Shown: piece by piece, positions 8,011 to 17,155 of the stretch | How positions within the stretch are numbered: the first letter of the stretch is position 1 | Layout of the letters: every line of letters starts with the position of its first letter | From: Bacteroidales bacterium | GTDB taxonomy: Bacteria; Bacteroidota; Bacteroidia; Bacteroidales; VadinHA17 | Direction of reading: 5' to 3' | DNA length: 64,000 nt | NCBI GenBank assembly: GCA_016715075.1 | Contig: JADKBK010000005.1 | Location: 62,001-126,000 of the forward strand | Notes under the pieces: model-generated | Database searches by the model: none | Told to the model about the DNA's origin: nothing | Seen by the model: only the letters and a program-made list of their open reading frames with translations | Position numbers and translations under genes: made by a program

Positions 8011-10065
8011 ATGAAAACAGACATAATCAAAAAGAATTTAGTTGAATTTCTTCTTATTGGATCCCTTCCTTTCCTTGGTTCCTGTAATAAGAGTTTTGAC
8101 AACCTTTCTTCAAAAAACACAAATGTGCTGAATATGGATGTCAGTCCGACTTTTAAATTCAGAACTACCAAGTTGGTAAAGCTGGAAATAGCAGCTCTGG
8201 ATAACGTCGGAGGAGCTGTACCCGGAATCAGATTTGACGTATATACTTCTAATCCTGACAAGGGTGGACTGTTGATAATGAGCGGGGTAACAGACAAAAA
8301 CGGAATTCTCGCAACTGAGCTAAAGTTACCGGCTGATGCAGATTCGCTGTCAGTGGGCACAAAGTCTATAGGGTTCTTAACGTTACAGGAAATTCCTATA
8401 GAAGCAGGTACTGCAGGTTGTGTCTTCGGTGGGAAGCTGGTTAATTCGGGGCTCAAAGGTCAGGAAGTAAAAACTGCGATGTCTCTTGGTAAAGGAACTA
8501 CTGTTTTTCAGCCATTAGGTCCATACACTACTTTAGGAGTTCCTACTGAACTTGTCAAGCCTGATGATATTATTGATGTTTCCTTTCTGACAGATTTAAA
8601 TAACCTGCTTCCTGAAAAGATATCTCTTCCTTCAACCCATCCCCAGTATTTCTTTGATTCAAATCAGTCTGATATAATCCTTAATTCTGCATCAGACTTA
8701 TGGATGACGTTTGTCAGTGAAGGATCAGGAACGTCTAATACCCTGGCTTTTTACAAATTCAGGGAAGGCAAACCACCTGTTCTGGCCACTGATATCGATA
8801 CACTTTTTATAGTATTCCCGAATATCAGATTTTCCGGCCATAACGGAGGTCTTGTTTCGGGAAATAAAGTTTTCCTCGGATCCTTTCCTAAGGGAACAGG
8901 TATAGGCTTTGCCATGATAACGAATGGATGGAATGGCAAGTCACTTTCTAAAGGGATTAACACGTTCTATACCGACAAGATGCTGAATCCGGAGAAAGAT
9001 GTTGCCCTGAGAAATCACGCAGTGCTTCTTAATGATTCCGGGAGAGGAAGATACCTGCTTTCATTCGAGGAGAAAATCCGTAACTCTGGCGGAGGAGCTG
9101 ATGATGATTTCAATGACGCAATATTCTATGTGACCGCAAACCCTGTCAAGGCAGTGAATCCTGAAAATGTTATTGTTACGGAATATGCAACACACGATGC
9201 AGATAATGATGGTATTACTGATGTTTTTGATGATTATCCTAAAGATCCGGAGAAAGCTTTCAACAACTACTATCCTTCCAAAGGGAGTGTTGGTACACTG
9301 GCTTTTGAAGATTCATGGCCTGAAAGTGGCGATTATGACCTTAATGATATGGTTCTCGATTATAACTTCAACAGGATAACCAATGCTAATAATATGGTTG
9401 TCTCGGTAGAAGCAAGTGTTATAGTTAAGGCTCTGGGCGCCAATTATCACAGCGGATTCGGTTTACAGTTGCCGGTAGGTCCTGAGTATATTTCAGGGGT
9501 GAAAGGTAATGATGTAAGGAGATCTCTGTCCGGTGAAAACCCTAATGGCACTGAGGCAGGTCAGTCAAAAGCCACTGTTTTATTTTTCGATGATGCATTC
9601 AATGAATTACCTTATCCAGGTGGTAAGATAATTGGAGTGAATACAACAATGGACGCTGAATATGTTACTCCGGATACAATGGTGGTCACCATTGATCTTA
9701 CCAAGCCGCTTAATATGAGTGATCTGGGTGTTCCTCCCTATAATTCATTTATAATGATTGGCGGCGACAGATCGAGAGAAGAGCATCTAATAGATAATAG
9801 TCCCACGGACCTTGCTGATCCATCACTTTTTACTACCGGTGCAGACGACAGCAAACCTGGTTCCGGCCGTTATTATGTTACAGCACAGAATTTGCCTTTC
9901 GCAATTGATATTGCCGGCCCTTTCGATTACCCTGTAGAAAAAGTTTCAATAACGAAGGCCCATCTGAAATTCTTTGAATGGGCACAGTCAGGCGGTACTT
10001 TGTATCTCGACTGGTACAAAACAGCGGCAGGTTACAGGGATGATCAAAATATTTATACACACTAA
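8011..10065 (+). CDS. LruC-domain surface lipoprotein
   Basis: A 684-aa exported lipoprotein (lipobox ending LGSC at residue 25). The N-terminal third is a beta-sandwich-like region with a carboxypeptidase-regulatory flavour (VPGIRFDVYT...VTDKNGILATEL). A DUF4114-like segment FEEK...GGADDDFNDA lies near 350-370. An Asp-rich calcium-binding stretch DADNDGITD is near 395, followed by the LruC domain (DUF4842) with SGDYDLNDMVLDY. LruC proteins are large surface lipoproteins first noted in Leptospira; biochemical role unknown. Likely transcribed from the preceding leader and ended by a strong terminator at 10090-10135. Confidence 0.85.
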   Translation: MKTDIIKKNLVEFLLIGSLPFLGSCNKSFDNLSSKNTNVLNMDVSPTFKFRTTKLVKLEIAALDNVGGAVPGIRFDVYTSNPDKGGLLIMSGVTDKNGILATELKLPADADSLSVGTKSIGFLTLQEIPIEAGTAGCVFGGKLVNSGLKGQEVKTAMSLGKGTTVFQPLGPYTTLGVPTELVKPDDIIDVSFLTDLNNLLPEKISLPSTHPQYFFDSNQSDIILNSASDLWMTFVSEGSGTSNTLAFYKFREGKPPVLATDIDTLFIVFPNIRFSGHNGGLVSGNKVFLGSFPKGTGIGFAMITNGWNGKSLSKGINTFYTDKMLNPEKDVALRNHAVLLNDSGRGRYLLSFEEKIRNSGGGADDDFNDAIFYVTANPVKAVNPENVIVTEYATHDADNDGITDVFDDYPKDPEKAFNNYYPSKGSVGTLAFEDSWPESGDYDLNDMVLDYNFNRITNANNMVVSVEASVIVKALGANYHSGFGLQLPVGPEYISGVKGNDVRRSLSGENPNGTEAGQSKATVLFFDDAFNELPYPGGKIIGVNTTMDAEYVTPDTMVVTIDLTKPLNMSDLGVPPYNSFIMIGGDRSREEHLIDNSPTDLADPSLFTTGADDSKPGSGRYYVTAQNLPFAIDIAGPFDYPVEKVSITKAHLKFFEWAQSGGTLYLDWYKTAAGYRDDQNIYTH

Positions 10066-10089
10066 GAGTCTTTTGTCCGGTTTACCTGG

Positions 10090-10135
10090 CTTCACAGTCT
10101 GTCTGTAAAACGACACGGCTGTGAAGTTTTTTTTT
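10090..10135 (+). terminator. Rho-independent terminator after the LruC gene
   Basis: An 8-bp stem CTTCACAG / CTGTGAAG (10090-10097 with 10119-10126) is followed directly by nine T residues, 25 nt after the LruC stop codon. Confidence 0.85.
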
Positions 10136-10155
10136 AAGACAATTCAGGGATTCAT

Positions 10156-10163
10156 TATATTTG
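10156..10163 (+). promoter_or_regulatory. Bacteroidota -7 box upstream of the GH29 gene
   Basis: TATATTTG is an exact match to TAnnTTTG, 37 nt before the GH29 ATG and just after the preceding terminator. No exact TTTG was found 19-21 nt further upstream, where the terminator T-tract lies. Confidence 0.45.
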
Positions 10164-10199
10164 AAATGGTTTTAACATTCTACCATCAATAATAATCCG

Positions 10200-11912
10200 A
10201 TGAAAGTATTCATAAAGTGCATGATGACAATTTCTGTCCTGTCATTGATAATTTTCTCCGGGACTCGCTCTTTATACGCTATCCAGGATCCTTCCAGACC
10301 ATCAAAAACGCAATATCTGTGGCATGAGCAGGAGAGGATAATGTTCGTATGTCTGGATCCATGTACATGGCAGGGTAGGGAATATGACAACCATACGACT
10401 CCGCTATCGGGAATAAACCCTGCGAGGTTGAATACTGACCAGTGGTGTGAGACAGCAAAATCATGGGGAGCCAGGGAAATCCTCTATGTGGCGAAACATA
10501 CGGGTGGATTCTGCTGGTGGCAGACACAGACGTCGGAATATAGTATACGTAATACCCCGTATAAAGGGGGCAGGGGAGATGTGCTCAGAGAGCTTTCAGA
10601 ATCATGCAGAAAATATGGGCTTAATCTTGGCATATATGTTTACCCTGGTGATGATACCTGGGGTGCCGGAATAGGCAGCGGAGGAAGGACAGCCGATCCG
10701 TCAAGGCAGGAGGGTTATAACAGGGTTTTCAGGCAGCAGCTGACCGAAGTCCTGTCAGAATACGGCCATATTACCGAAGTGTGGTTCGACGGCAGCTGCA
10801 TAATTGATGTAAATGATATTCTTGATAAATACGCCTCAGGTTCTGTAATCCTTCAGGGTCCCAAAGCCAGCCTGCGATGGCCGGGCACAGAGTCTGGGAA
10901 ATTGTTTTATCCGGCATGGAATACATTGAAGAAAAGCGCTCTTGATTCAGGTATATCGACCCAGTACGACGATGATCCGGATGGGGACGCCTGGGCCCCG
11001 CTGGAAGCAGATGTAACGCTCTACAACCATAACTGGTTCTGGTCGCCTGAGAATGAGAAAAAGAGGCGCAGCCTTGGTGAGCTGATGGGTATCTATTATA
11101 AATCAGCAGGATACGGAGGTGTATTATTGCTCAACTCCACCCCTGATACCACAGGTTTAATCCCTTCAGCAGATGTAAAACTGTATTCCGAATTCGGGAA
11201 AGAGATTAGCCGCAGGTTTGATACACCACTGACTTCTATAAGAGATACAGCAGGTGTTGATCTTGAAATCAGGATGAATACTCCTGTCAGGGTCAACCAT
11301 GTGATACTTATGGAAGACTACAGGGAGGGGCATCATATCAGGGAATATCAGATTGAGGGACTTCAGGGAAGTGAATGGAAATTACTTGCTCAGGGAAGTG
11401 CCGTAGGAAGAATGAAGATAGAACCGTTTCAGACCGTCGAAGTCTCAGCAGTGCGTCTTAAAATAAAGAAATATTCAGCCAGGCCTCTGATACGCTCTTT
11501 TGCTGTATACAATGTAGCTGATTATAATTACAGTCCTGATCCTTATACTGAAAATGAATGGAAGCAATGTGGCTCCTGGGATACTAAATCGTTCAAAAAC
11601 AAAACGGGAAGGATTACAATTGATCTCAGTCGATTTATTACCAAACCCGGACAATATGAGGTAGTTTTTACATCATCTGTTGTTATAACGGGGATGAAGG
11701 TCACAAATGCAGAGATCTTCTTTGATAATGACAAACTCACTCAGCAGTCATTTCTTAAACGTATTAATGATTCAAATGGCTTTTACATTAACCGGACAGC
11801 CCAGGTAGCTGAAGGGAGCAGTTCCATCCTGGAGGTTGAGATGAGCTCCGATAATGCCGTCTTTCAGAACAGGGGCGAGATTAAGATCAGGGAGAGAGGC
11901 GCTGGAGACTGA
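10200..11912 (+). CDS. Alpha-L-fucosidase, GH29
   Basis: A 570-aa exported enzyme with an N-terminal signal peptide (cleavage near residue 27, SLYA). The GH29 barrel shows the WHEQE opening, AKHTGGFCWWQT (98-109) and the nucleophile Asp197 in VWFDG. The C-terminal part (about 355-570) holds a discoidin-like beta module (HIREYQIEG, VSAVRLKI) and a second beta domain, likely for glycan binding. GH29 enzymes release alpha-linked L-fucose by a retaining mechanism; the short barrel and WFDG context fit the alpha-1,3/1,4-preferring subfamily, an inference. A GH95 fucosidase is 14 kb downstream, so the strain can attack more than one fucose linkage. Confidence 0.9.
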   Translation: MKVFIKCMMTISVLSLIIFSGTRSLYAIQDPSRPSKTQYLWHEQERIMFVCLDPCTWQGREYDNHTTPLSGINPARLNTDQWCETAKSWGAREILYVAKHTGGFCWWQTQTSEYSIRNTPYKGGRGDVLRELSESCRKYGLNLGIYVYPGDDTWGAGIGSGGRTADPSRQEGYNRVFRQQLTEVLSEYGHITEVWFDGSCIIDVNDILDKYASGSVILQGPKASLRWPGTESGKLFYPAWNTLKKSALDSGISTQYDDDPDGDAWAPLEADVTLYNHNWFWSPENEKKRRSLGELMGIYYKSAGYGGVLLLNSTPDTTGLIPSADVKLYSEFGKEISRRFDTPLTSIRDTAGVDLEIRMNTPVRVNHVILMEDYREGHHIREYQIEGLQGSEWKLLAQGSAVGRMKIEPFQTVEVSAVRLKIKKYSARPLIRSFAVYNVADYNYSPDPYTENEWKQCGSWDTKSFKNKTGRITIDLSRFITKPGQYEVVFTSSVVITGMKVTNAEIFFDNDKLTQQSFLKRINDSNGFYINRTAQVAEGSSSILEVEMSSDNAVFQNRGEIKIRERGAGD

Positions 11913-11933
11913 GAAGTTTTGGAGGATTTGAGA

Positions 11934-12018
11934 GAAGAGATATGAGATATGAGATGAGTGAGATGAGATATGAGATATGAGATATGAGATATGAGATGTG
12001 AGATGTGAGATGTGAGGG
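11934..12018. repeat. Heptanucleotide tandem array (GAGATAT unit)
   Basis: About twelve units of period 7, mostly GAGATAT changing to GAGATGT towards the right, with two shortened units near 11953-11965. It fills the gap between GH29 and the CDF gene and runs into the first possible GTG start of the latter. Confidence 0.9.
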
Positions 12019-12083
12019 ATATCTCCATTGTGGGAGAAAAAATGAACTTACTGCTTATTGCGATTGTTGAAGTATTTGAAAAT

Positions 12084-12995
12084 ATGGGAATGGAGAATTC
12101 ACATCATCAAGGTTTGACAGGATCTCAGACTAAAGTGAATAATGCTTATATAATAGGCATTTCACTGAACTTTATTTTTGTTGTTATAGAGGCGACTGTC
12201 GGGCTTGTTGTAAATTCTCTGTCATTGCTTTCGGATGCCGGACACAATCTGGCAGACGTAGTGGCTCTGGCACTATCATTACTTGCTTTCAGGCTGATGA
12301 AGATCAGATCAAATGAAAAATATACTTATGGCTATCGCAAAACATCAATTCTTGTAGCTCTTTTAAATACAATGTTCCTGCTGGTTTCAATCGGAGCGAT
12401 AATGTATGAAGCTGTTCACCGGATTTTTAATCCTAATCCGACATCAGGCAGCACAATAGCCATTGTAGCAGCTGTTGGTATAGTGATCAACAGCGTAACT
12501 GCACTGATGTTTCTGAGCAACAAGGATAAAGACATAAATATCAAAAGCGCATACCTCCATTTAATGAATGATGCCCTCATTTCAGCGGGAATCGTAGCCG
12601 GTGGCATCATTATTTATTTCACAAACTGGTTCTGGATTGACAGCACAATAAGTATTGTAGTTGTAATAGTTATCCTCATCAGTGCCTGGAAGCTGCTCAG
12701 ATCGAGTCTGCGATTGTCTCTGGACGGTGTCCCAGGATATATCAGCATGGAGGATATAATAGCCACTGCCACCGGAATTGAAGGAGTGAAGGGGATACAT
12801 CATATTCATATCTGGGCAATCAGCACTACGGAAAATGCACTGACTGCACATCTGGTCATGCAGCCTTATACAAACAGCGAGGATGAACAAAGAATAAAAA
12901 ATGATCTGAAACATCAGCTCGAAATAAAAAATATCCATCATGTTACCCTTGAAACCGAAAAAGGTGATATTGATTGTGAAACTATCACCTGTTGA
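12084..12995 (+). CDS. Cation diffusion facilitator, zinc-type exporter
   Basis: A CDF transporter of about 303 aa with six hydrophobic segments and a cytosolic C-terminal domain. Both metal sites are present: SDAGHNLAD in TM2 and HLMNDALIS in TM5, each giving the HxxxD pair typical of Zn/Cd exporters such as ZitB and CzcD. A His pair (NSHHQ) lies at the N-terminus. It exports divalent metal in exchange for protons. The frame is open to a GTG at 12012 inside the heptad array; ATGs at 12042, 12084 and 12090 are alternatives. I chose 12084 because the family normally begins just before the HH segment. Confidence 0.9.
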   Translation: MGMENSHHQGLTGSQTKVNNAYIIGISLNFIFVVIEATVGLVVNSLSLLSDAGHNLADVVALALSLLAFRLMKIRSNEKYTYGYRKTSILVALLNTMFLLVSIGAIMYEAVHRIFNPNPTSGSTIAIVAAVGIVINSVTALMFLSNKDKDINIKSAYLHLMNDALISAGIVAGGIIIYFTNWFWIDSTISIVVVIVILISAWKLLRSSLRLSLDGVPGYISMEDIIATATGIEGVKGIHHIHIWAISTTENALTAHLVMQPYTNSEDEQRIKNDLKHQLEIKNIHHVTLETEKGDIDCETITC

Positions 12996-13081
12996 ATTAT
13001 TTTCGGACTATTCTGTGAATCGCATTGGCATATTATTTACTTTCATACAATTTCTTTACTTTTCATGTAAATTTCAATGTT

Positions 13082-14395
13082 ATGAAAAAGACATTTAACA
13101 GACTTTATATGAGTCTTCTTATAATTTTGATCTGCAATATCATGTCGGGTCAGCAGGCGAATAATAATGGTTCTGCCGGTGGGAAGCAGTTCCGGGCATC
13201 TGTAGTTAAGATAAATATAACCCCCGGTAATTCTCAGAATCTCCTTGGTTACAGCGCCAGAAAGTCCACCGGAGTTCATGACTCTATTTATCATAGAATT
13301 GTAGCCCTTGATGATGGCACAAATCAGTTTTTTCTTGTTTCGACGGAAATTTGCATTATCTCGCCAACCGAGTATGACAAGGTAGCTGCAGAGATAAACA
13401 GACAGCTTGGTATCAGCCCGATGAATCTATGGTGGACTGCAACCCATACACATTCTGCTCCGGAGTGTGGAAAGGCGGGACTGGATAAGGTTTTCATGGG
13501 TGAACGTTATCAGCATGAAGTTGATTCTTTTTATACAGCGTTTGTTGAGCAAAAGCTGATTGACGGAATAAAGCAAGCTAAGAAACAGCTGGCAGCTGCA
13601 AGGCTCGGAGTTGGTTGGGGCTTTTCCCAGGCAAACATTAACCGACGGGCTGTGGATATTGACGGAGAAGCCTCTCTCGGGCTCAATCCTGACGGTCCTG
13701 TTGACAGAAGAATTGGTCTTCTGAGGATTGAAAAGGAAGACGGTACAGTAATGGCTTTGATAGCCAATTACCCTATACATGGTACTGTATTGGGAGGAGA
13801 GAACCTTCTGATCAGTGGGGATGCACCCGGAATTGTTTCGGCTTACGTGGAGGAGAAGATAGGTGCTCCACTGATCTTTATAAATGGCGCTGCAGGAAAT
13901 CTTGCACCGATATATAGTGTTTATCCAAGTCCTGAATCGGGGCATCTGGGCGAGTTCCGTGTTTTGCTCGGAGATAAAATCCTTGATGCAAACCGGAAGA
14001 TTTCTTCCGCAACCAGGGTGGTTTCACTTAGTTCAGGAGCAATAACTGTTGAAACTCCCAGAAAAGCCGGTCTTGGATGGCCAGCCCATTTTGCAAACTA
14101 TACCCGGACAACAAATACCGGCGTTAACATGGTAAGGCTTCCGATTCGCTTCCTTCGGATAAATGACGATATTGCCATCTGGAGTGCACCAGTGGAGTTA
14201 TTCTGTGAGATCTCAAATGAAATACGTGAACGTTCACCATTTCCATATACCTTTTATTTTGGCTATACTAATGGGTGGCTGGGATACCTTTTAACCGCAA
14301 AGGAATTTTTAATGTTGTATTATGAAATTAAATGTGATTTTCACCGGTTTTATTCTGGTTACATTTTTTACAGGTATTTATTCGCAAAAGAGTAA
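13082..14395 (+). CDS. Neutral/alkaline ceramidase-like protein, C-terminally truncated
   Basis: An exported 437-aa protein (signal peptide to about residue 25) of the neutral ceramidase N-terminal family (PF04734). Zinc-ligand segments HTHSAPE and YPIHGTVL, the INRR motif and SGDAPG...INGAAGNLAP are present. Up to GYTNGWLGYLLTAKEF the protein follows the family; normally a GGYE-containing tail of about 50 residues comes next. Here the frame instead runs through non-family sequence and 74 nt into the next gene before stopping. The C-terminal part has therefore been lost by deletion, and activity is doubtful. ATG 13082 is preferred over 13025 because it starts a proper signal peptide. Confidence 0.8.
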   Translation: MKKTFNRLYMSLLIILICNIMSGQQANNNGSAGGKQFRASVVKINITPGNSQNLLGYSARKSTGVHDSIYHRIVALDDGTNQFFLVSTEICIISPTEYDKVAAEINRQLGISPMNLWWTATHTHSAPECGKAGLDKVFMGERYQHEVDSFYTAFVEQKLIDGIKQAKKQLAAARLGVGWGFSQANINRRAVDIDGEASLGLNPDGPVDRRIGLLRIEKEDGTVMALIANYPIHGTVLGGENLLISGDAPGIVSAYVEEKIGAPLIFINGAAGNLAPIYSVYPSPESGHLGEFRVLLGDKILDANRKISSATRVVSLSSGAITVETPRKAGLGWPAHFANYTRTTNTGVNMVRLPIRFLRINDDIAIWSAPVELFCEISNEIRERSPFPYTFYFGYTNGWLGYLLTAKEFLMLYYEIKCDFHRFYSGYIFYRYLFAKE

Positions 14396-15572
14396 GTCAA
14401 ATCCGGATAAAAGCAGGGAATATGAAGTAGCAGTTTATTATTTCCCGAATTATCATCCTGATAGTATCAATTCAAGGTGGCATGGGAAAGGCTGGACTGA
14501 ATGGGACGTGGTTAAAGCTGCCAGACCTAGATTTGCAGGTCATGAACAGCCAAAAGTGCCGGTATGGGGATATTTTAATGAAGCAAACCCTGAATGGGCT
14601 GCCAAGGAAATTGACCTCGCTGCTGACAATGGTATTGATTGTTTTATCTATGATTGGTACTGGTATTCCAACACCGGGCAATATTTGCAGGAGGGATTAG
14701 AAGAAGGTTTCCTGAAAGCACCTAATCGCAACAGGTTGAAATTTGCGTTAATGTGGGCAAACCATGACTGGTTGAATATTCAGCCGGCCACTTACGACAA
14801 TAACCGTGTAAAACTTACAGAAGGAGAAGTTTCTCAGGCTCTTTGGGATACCATCTCTACATATATTGTTGAAAAGTACTTTACGCAACCCAATTATTGG
14901 CTGATAGATGGCAAGCCTTATTTTTCAATATATGAAATTATTACATTCATAAATGGATTAGGCGGTATTGAGGAAGCCGAAAAAGCAATTCAGCTTCTTG
15001 ATGCGAAAGCGAAGAAGGCGGGTTTTCCAGGTGTGCATTTCAATATTATGAGCTGGATGGTAAATGATGAACTGGTCAAGACCATAACTGGACCGGATGC
15101 ACCCCTGAACGCCAAAGCTATGGTAAAAGCTCTGGCCCCTGAAAGCGTATCAACCTATTGCTACATACACCATTATACCAACGTAAATAGTGACGGTTTT
15201 CCAACTGTCCCCGTGGAAAAAGCATTTGAGTCAGCGAAAGAGTATTGGAAAGAATTCACTTCGGCATATCCGGATGTTTTATACACTCCGAATGTATCAA
15301 TGGGGTGGGATGCAAGCCCCCGTTGTATGCAGAGTGATAAATTTGAGAAGAAAGATTATCCTTGGACCCCTGTTTTTACCGGAAATACCCCTGCATCATT
15401 TCAGAAGCAATTAACTGAGGCTAAATCATTTTTAGACAAGTATAATCCCCGGCATAAGATTTTGGTTATTAATTCCTGGAATGAATGGACTGAAGGCAGT
15501 TATTTACTGCCGGAGAAGAAATACGGAGACGGTTATCTGAAGGCTATAAAAGCAGTTTTTGGCAAGTATTAG
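14322..15572 (+). CDS. GH99-like / WbsX domain protein, exported
   Basis: A 416-aa protein with a signal peptide (to about residue 21). It has the WbsX domain (PF14307), structurally GH99-like: the opening VAVYYFPNYHPD, a WTEWDVVKAARPRF segment, GIDCFIYDWYWY, FALMWANHDW and the C-terminal NSWNEWTEGSYL. GH99-like enzymes act on alpha-mannosides with an endo mechanism. WbsX proteins in O-antigen loci were called glycosyltransferases, but exported members such as this are more likely hydrolases; no substrate can be assigned. Its start lies inside the 3' end of the truncated ceramidase frame, a result of the deletion there. Confidence 0.82.
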   Translation: MKLNVIFTGFILVTFFTGIYSQKSKSNPDKSREYEVAVYYFPNYHPDSINSRWHGKGWTEWDVVKAARPRFAGHEQPKVPVWGYFNEANPEWAAKEIDLAADNGIDCFIYDWYWYSNTGQYLQEGLEEGFLKAPNRNRLKFALMWANHDWLNIQPATYDNNRVKLTEGEVSQALWDTISTYIVEKYFTQPNYWLIDGKPYFSIYEIITFINGLGGIEEAEKAIQLLDAKAKKAGFPGVHFNIMSWMVNDELVKTITGPDAPLNAKAMVKALAPESVSTYCYIHHYTNVNSDGFPTVPVEKAFESAKEYWKEFTSAYPDVLYTPNVSMGWDASPRCMQSDKFEKKDYPWTPVFTGNTPASFQKQLTEAKSFLDKYNPRHKILVINSWNEWTEGSYLLPEKKYGDGYLKAIKAVFGKY

Positions 15573-15608
15573 TATCTATTCCTTTTAAATTTTTAAAAAA
15601 GTTACAAA

Positions 15609-17078
15609 ATGAGGGAAAAAAACAGCTGTGAGTTTTACTGGCTGCTCATGCCTGCTTTGGTGGCAAGTATAATATTTGTTAATGTTCAGTGCCGGAGAGT
15701 AAATGGTACTGCCGTATCAGTATATTCATCATCACAGGATGGCGACAGGCTGGCAATCAAGGATGATTTGAGATTTACCGCAGAAAAAAAATCCATTCTT
15801 CCTGAAATAAATATTGATGATAGCATGCATTTTCAGACAATTGACGGCTTCGGCGCATCTTTTAACGAAGCAGGAATGATCTGTCTTAATTCTCTTGATT
15901 CTGAAACGCAGAATTCCGTTTTCAAAATGTTATTTGATCCGGATTCAGGTGCCGGTTACACACTGATGAAATCTCCGATAGCAGCCTGTGATTTCGCCTC
16001 TGCAGGTCCATGGTACAGTTACAACGATACACCGGATGACACCCTTATGGAACATTTTACAATTGAAAGAGATCTGGGACCAAATGGTCTGATCACTTTT
16101 ATCAAAAAGGCATCCGCTTACGGGAAGTTCCAAATCGAATCTCCGATGGACTTTGCACCCGATTGGATGTACTATGGGATGCAAAAAAAGGAAGAAAAGA
16201 ATATCAAACCCCAATACTATGCTGCTTTGGCAGATTATTATATCAAATATTTGCAGTCCTATGCCTACAACGGCGTGAGTGTTGACTATCTGGTTCTTTT
16301 TAACGAGTCGGTATGTGATACTTGTCCTGATCATGGCTACTCGAGCGTTACTTATAAAGAAATGAGAGATATTTTAAAATATTTCCTCATCCCCTGTTTA
16401 CAAAAAAGCAAGCTGGATACCAGGATTATCCTGGGTGAAACCTGTTTCCGTTACAGCGGAATAGAGGCATTTCCTGTAGTATTGGATGATGCTGAAACAA
16501 ATAAATATATTAATAAGCTTGCCGTTCATGGTTACGACTGGGACAAGTACAGCTCCCTTACTGATCTGCATGAAAAGTATCCTGACTTTCCAATCTGGAT
16601 GACAGAGATCTGTTATGTTAAAATGCCTGTATATGAGTTTTCAGATGGCGAATATTGGGGAAACATGATAATAAATGATTTGAAGAACTATGTTTCGGGC
16701 TGGATTTACTGGAACATGATCCTTGATCAGGAAGGCGGTCCATGGTTAACTTCACCTGAGCACGGAGATCCTGATAACAATCACCAGCATCCTGTGGTTA
16801 TTATTGACCGGAATACAAAAGAAGTTACTTATACAGGCCTGTATTACTATCTGGCCCACTTCAGTAAATTCGTCAGACCCGGTGCGCACCGTATTGATTG
16901 TACAGGCGGGTCATCGCAGTTTAATTTCGTTGGTTTTCAGAATAAAGATGGCAGCATTGTACTTAATGTGATTAACAATGGTGATGAAACCGACTGCAAG
17001 ATATCCTGGAGAAATAAAATGGTAATTCAAAAATTTAAGGCTCATTCAATAACAACCTTAAAGTGGCAGGGAGTTTAA
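15609..17078 (+). CDS. Glycoside hydrolase family 30, glucosylceramidase-like
   Basis: A 489-aa exported enzyme with a hydrophobic N-terminus (residues 11-27) ending at Cys28, a weak lipobox. The GH30 barrel starts at TIDGFGASFNEAG (78-90). The acid/base Glu233 is in LFNES and the nucleophile Glu333 in WMTEI; a C-terminal beta domain includes VIIDRNTKEVTYTG and the VLNVINNG strand. GH30 members cleave beta-glucosides: glucosylceramide, beta-1,6-glucan or xylan by subfamily. The overall shape resembles glucosylceramidase/beta-1,6-glucanase subfamilies. Its position two genes after a ceramidase-like protein is suggestive of glycosphingolipid breakdown. Confidence 0.9.
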   Translation: MREKNSCEFYWLLMPALVASIIFVNVQCRRVNGTAVSVYSSSQDGDRLAIKDDLRFTAEKKSILPEINIDDSMHFQTIDGFGASFNEAGMICLNSLDSETQNSVFKMLFDPDSGAGYTLMKSPIAACDFASAGPWYSYNDTPDDTLMEHFTIERDLGPNGLITFIKKASAYGKFQIESPMDFAPDWMYYGMQKKEEKNIKPQYYAALADYYIKYLQSYAYNGVSVDYLVLFNESVCDTCPDHGYSSVTYKEMRDILKYFLIPCLQKSKLDTRIILGETCFRYSGIEAFPVVLDDAETNKYINKLAVHGYDWDKYSSLTDLHEKYPDFPIWMTEICYVKMPVYEFSDGEYWGNMIINDLKNYVSGWIYWNMILDQEGGPWLTSPEHGDPDNNHQHPVVIIDRNTKEVTYTGLYYYLAHFSKFVRPGAHRIDCTGGSSQFNFVGFQNKDGSIVLNVINNGDETDCKISWRNKMVIQKFKAHSITTLKWQGV

Positions 17079-17155
17079 TTGTTAAATCCTGTTTGCAACT
17101 CTTATTAATGTGTGACAAATTCCTGAATGGATTCGAGCCGGTCCAAAAATCAGGT

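Noticed and set aside
7902..8456. 184-codon minus-strand ORF
   Set aside because: It lies antisense inside the LruC lipoprotein gene, has no conserved features, and is a shadow frame.
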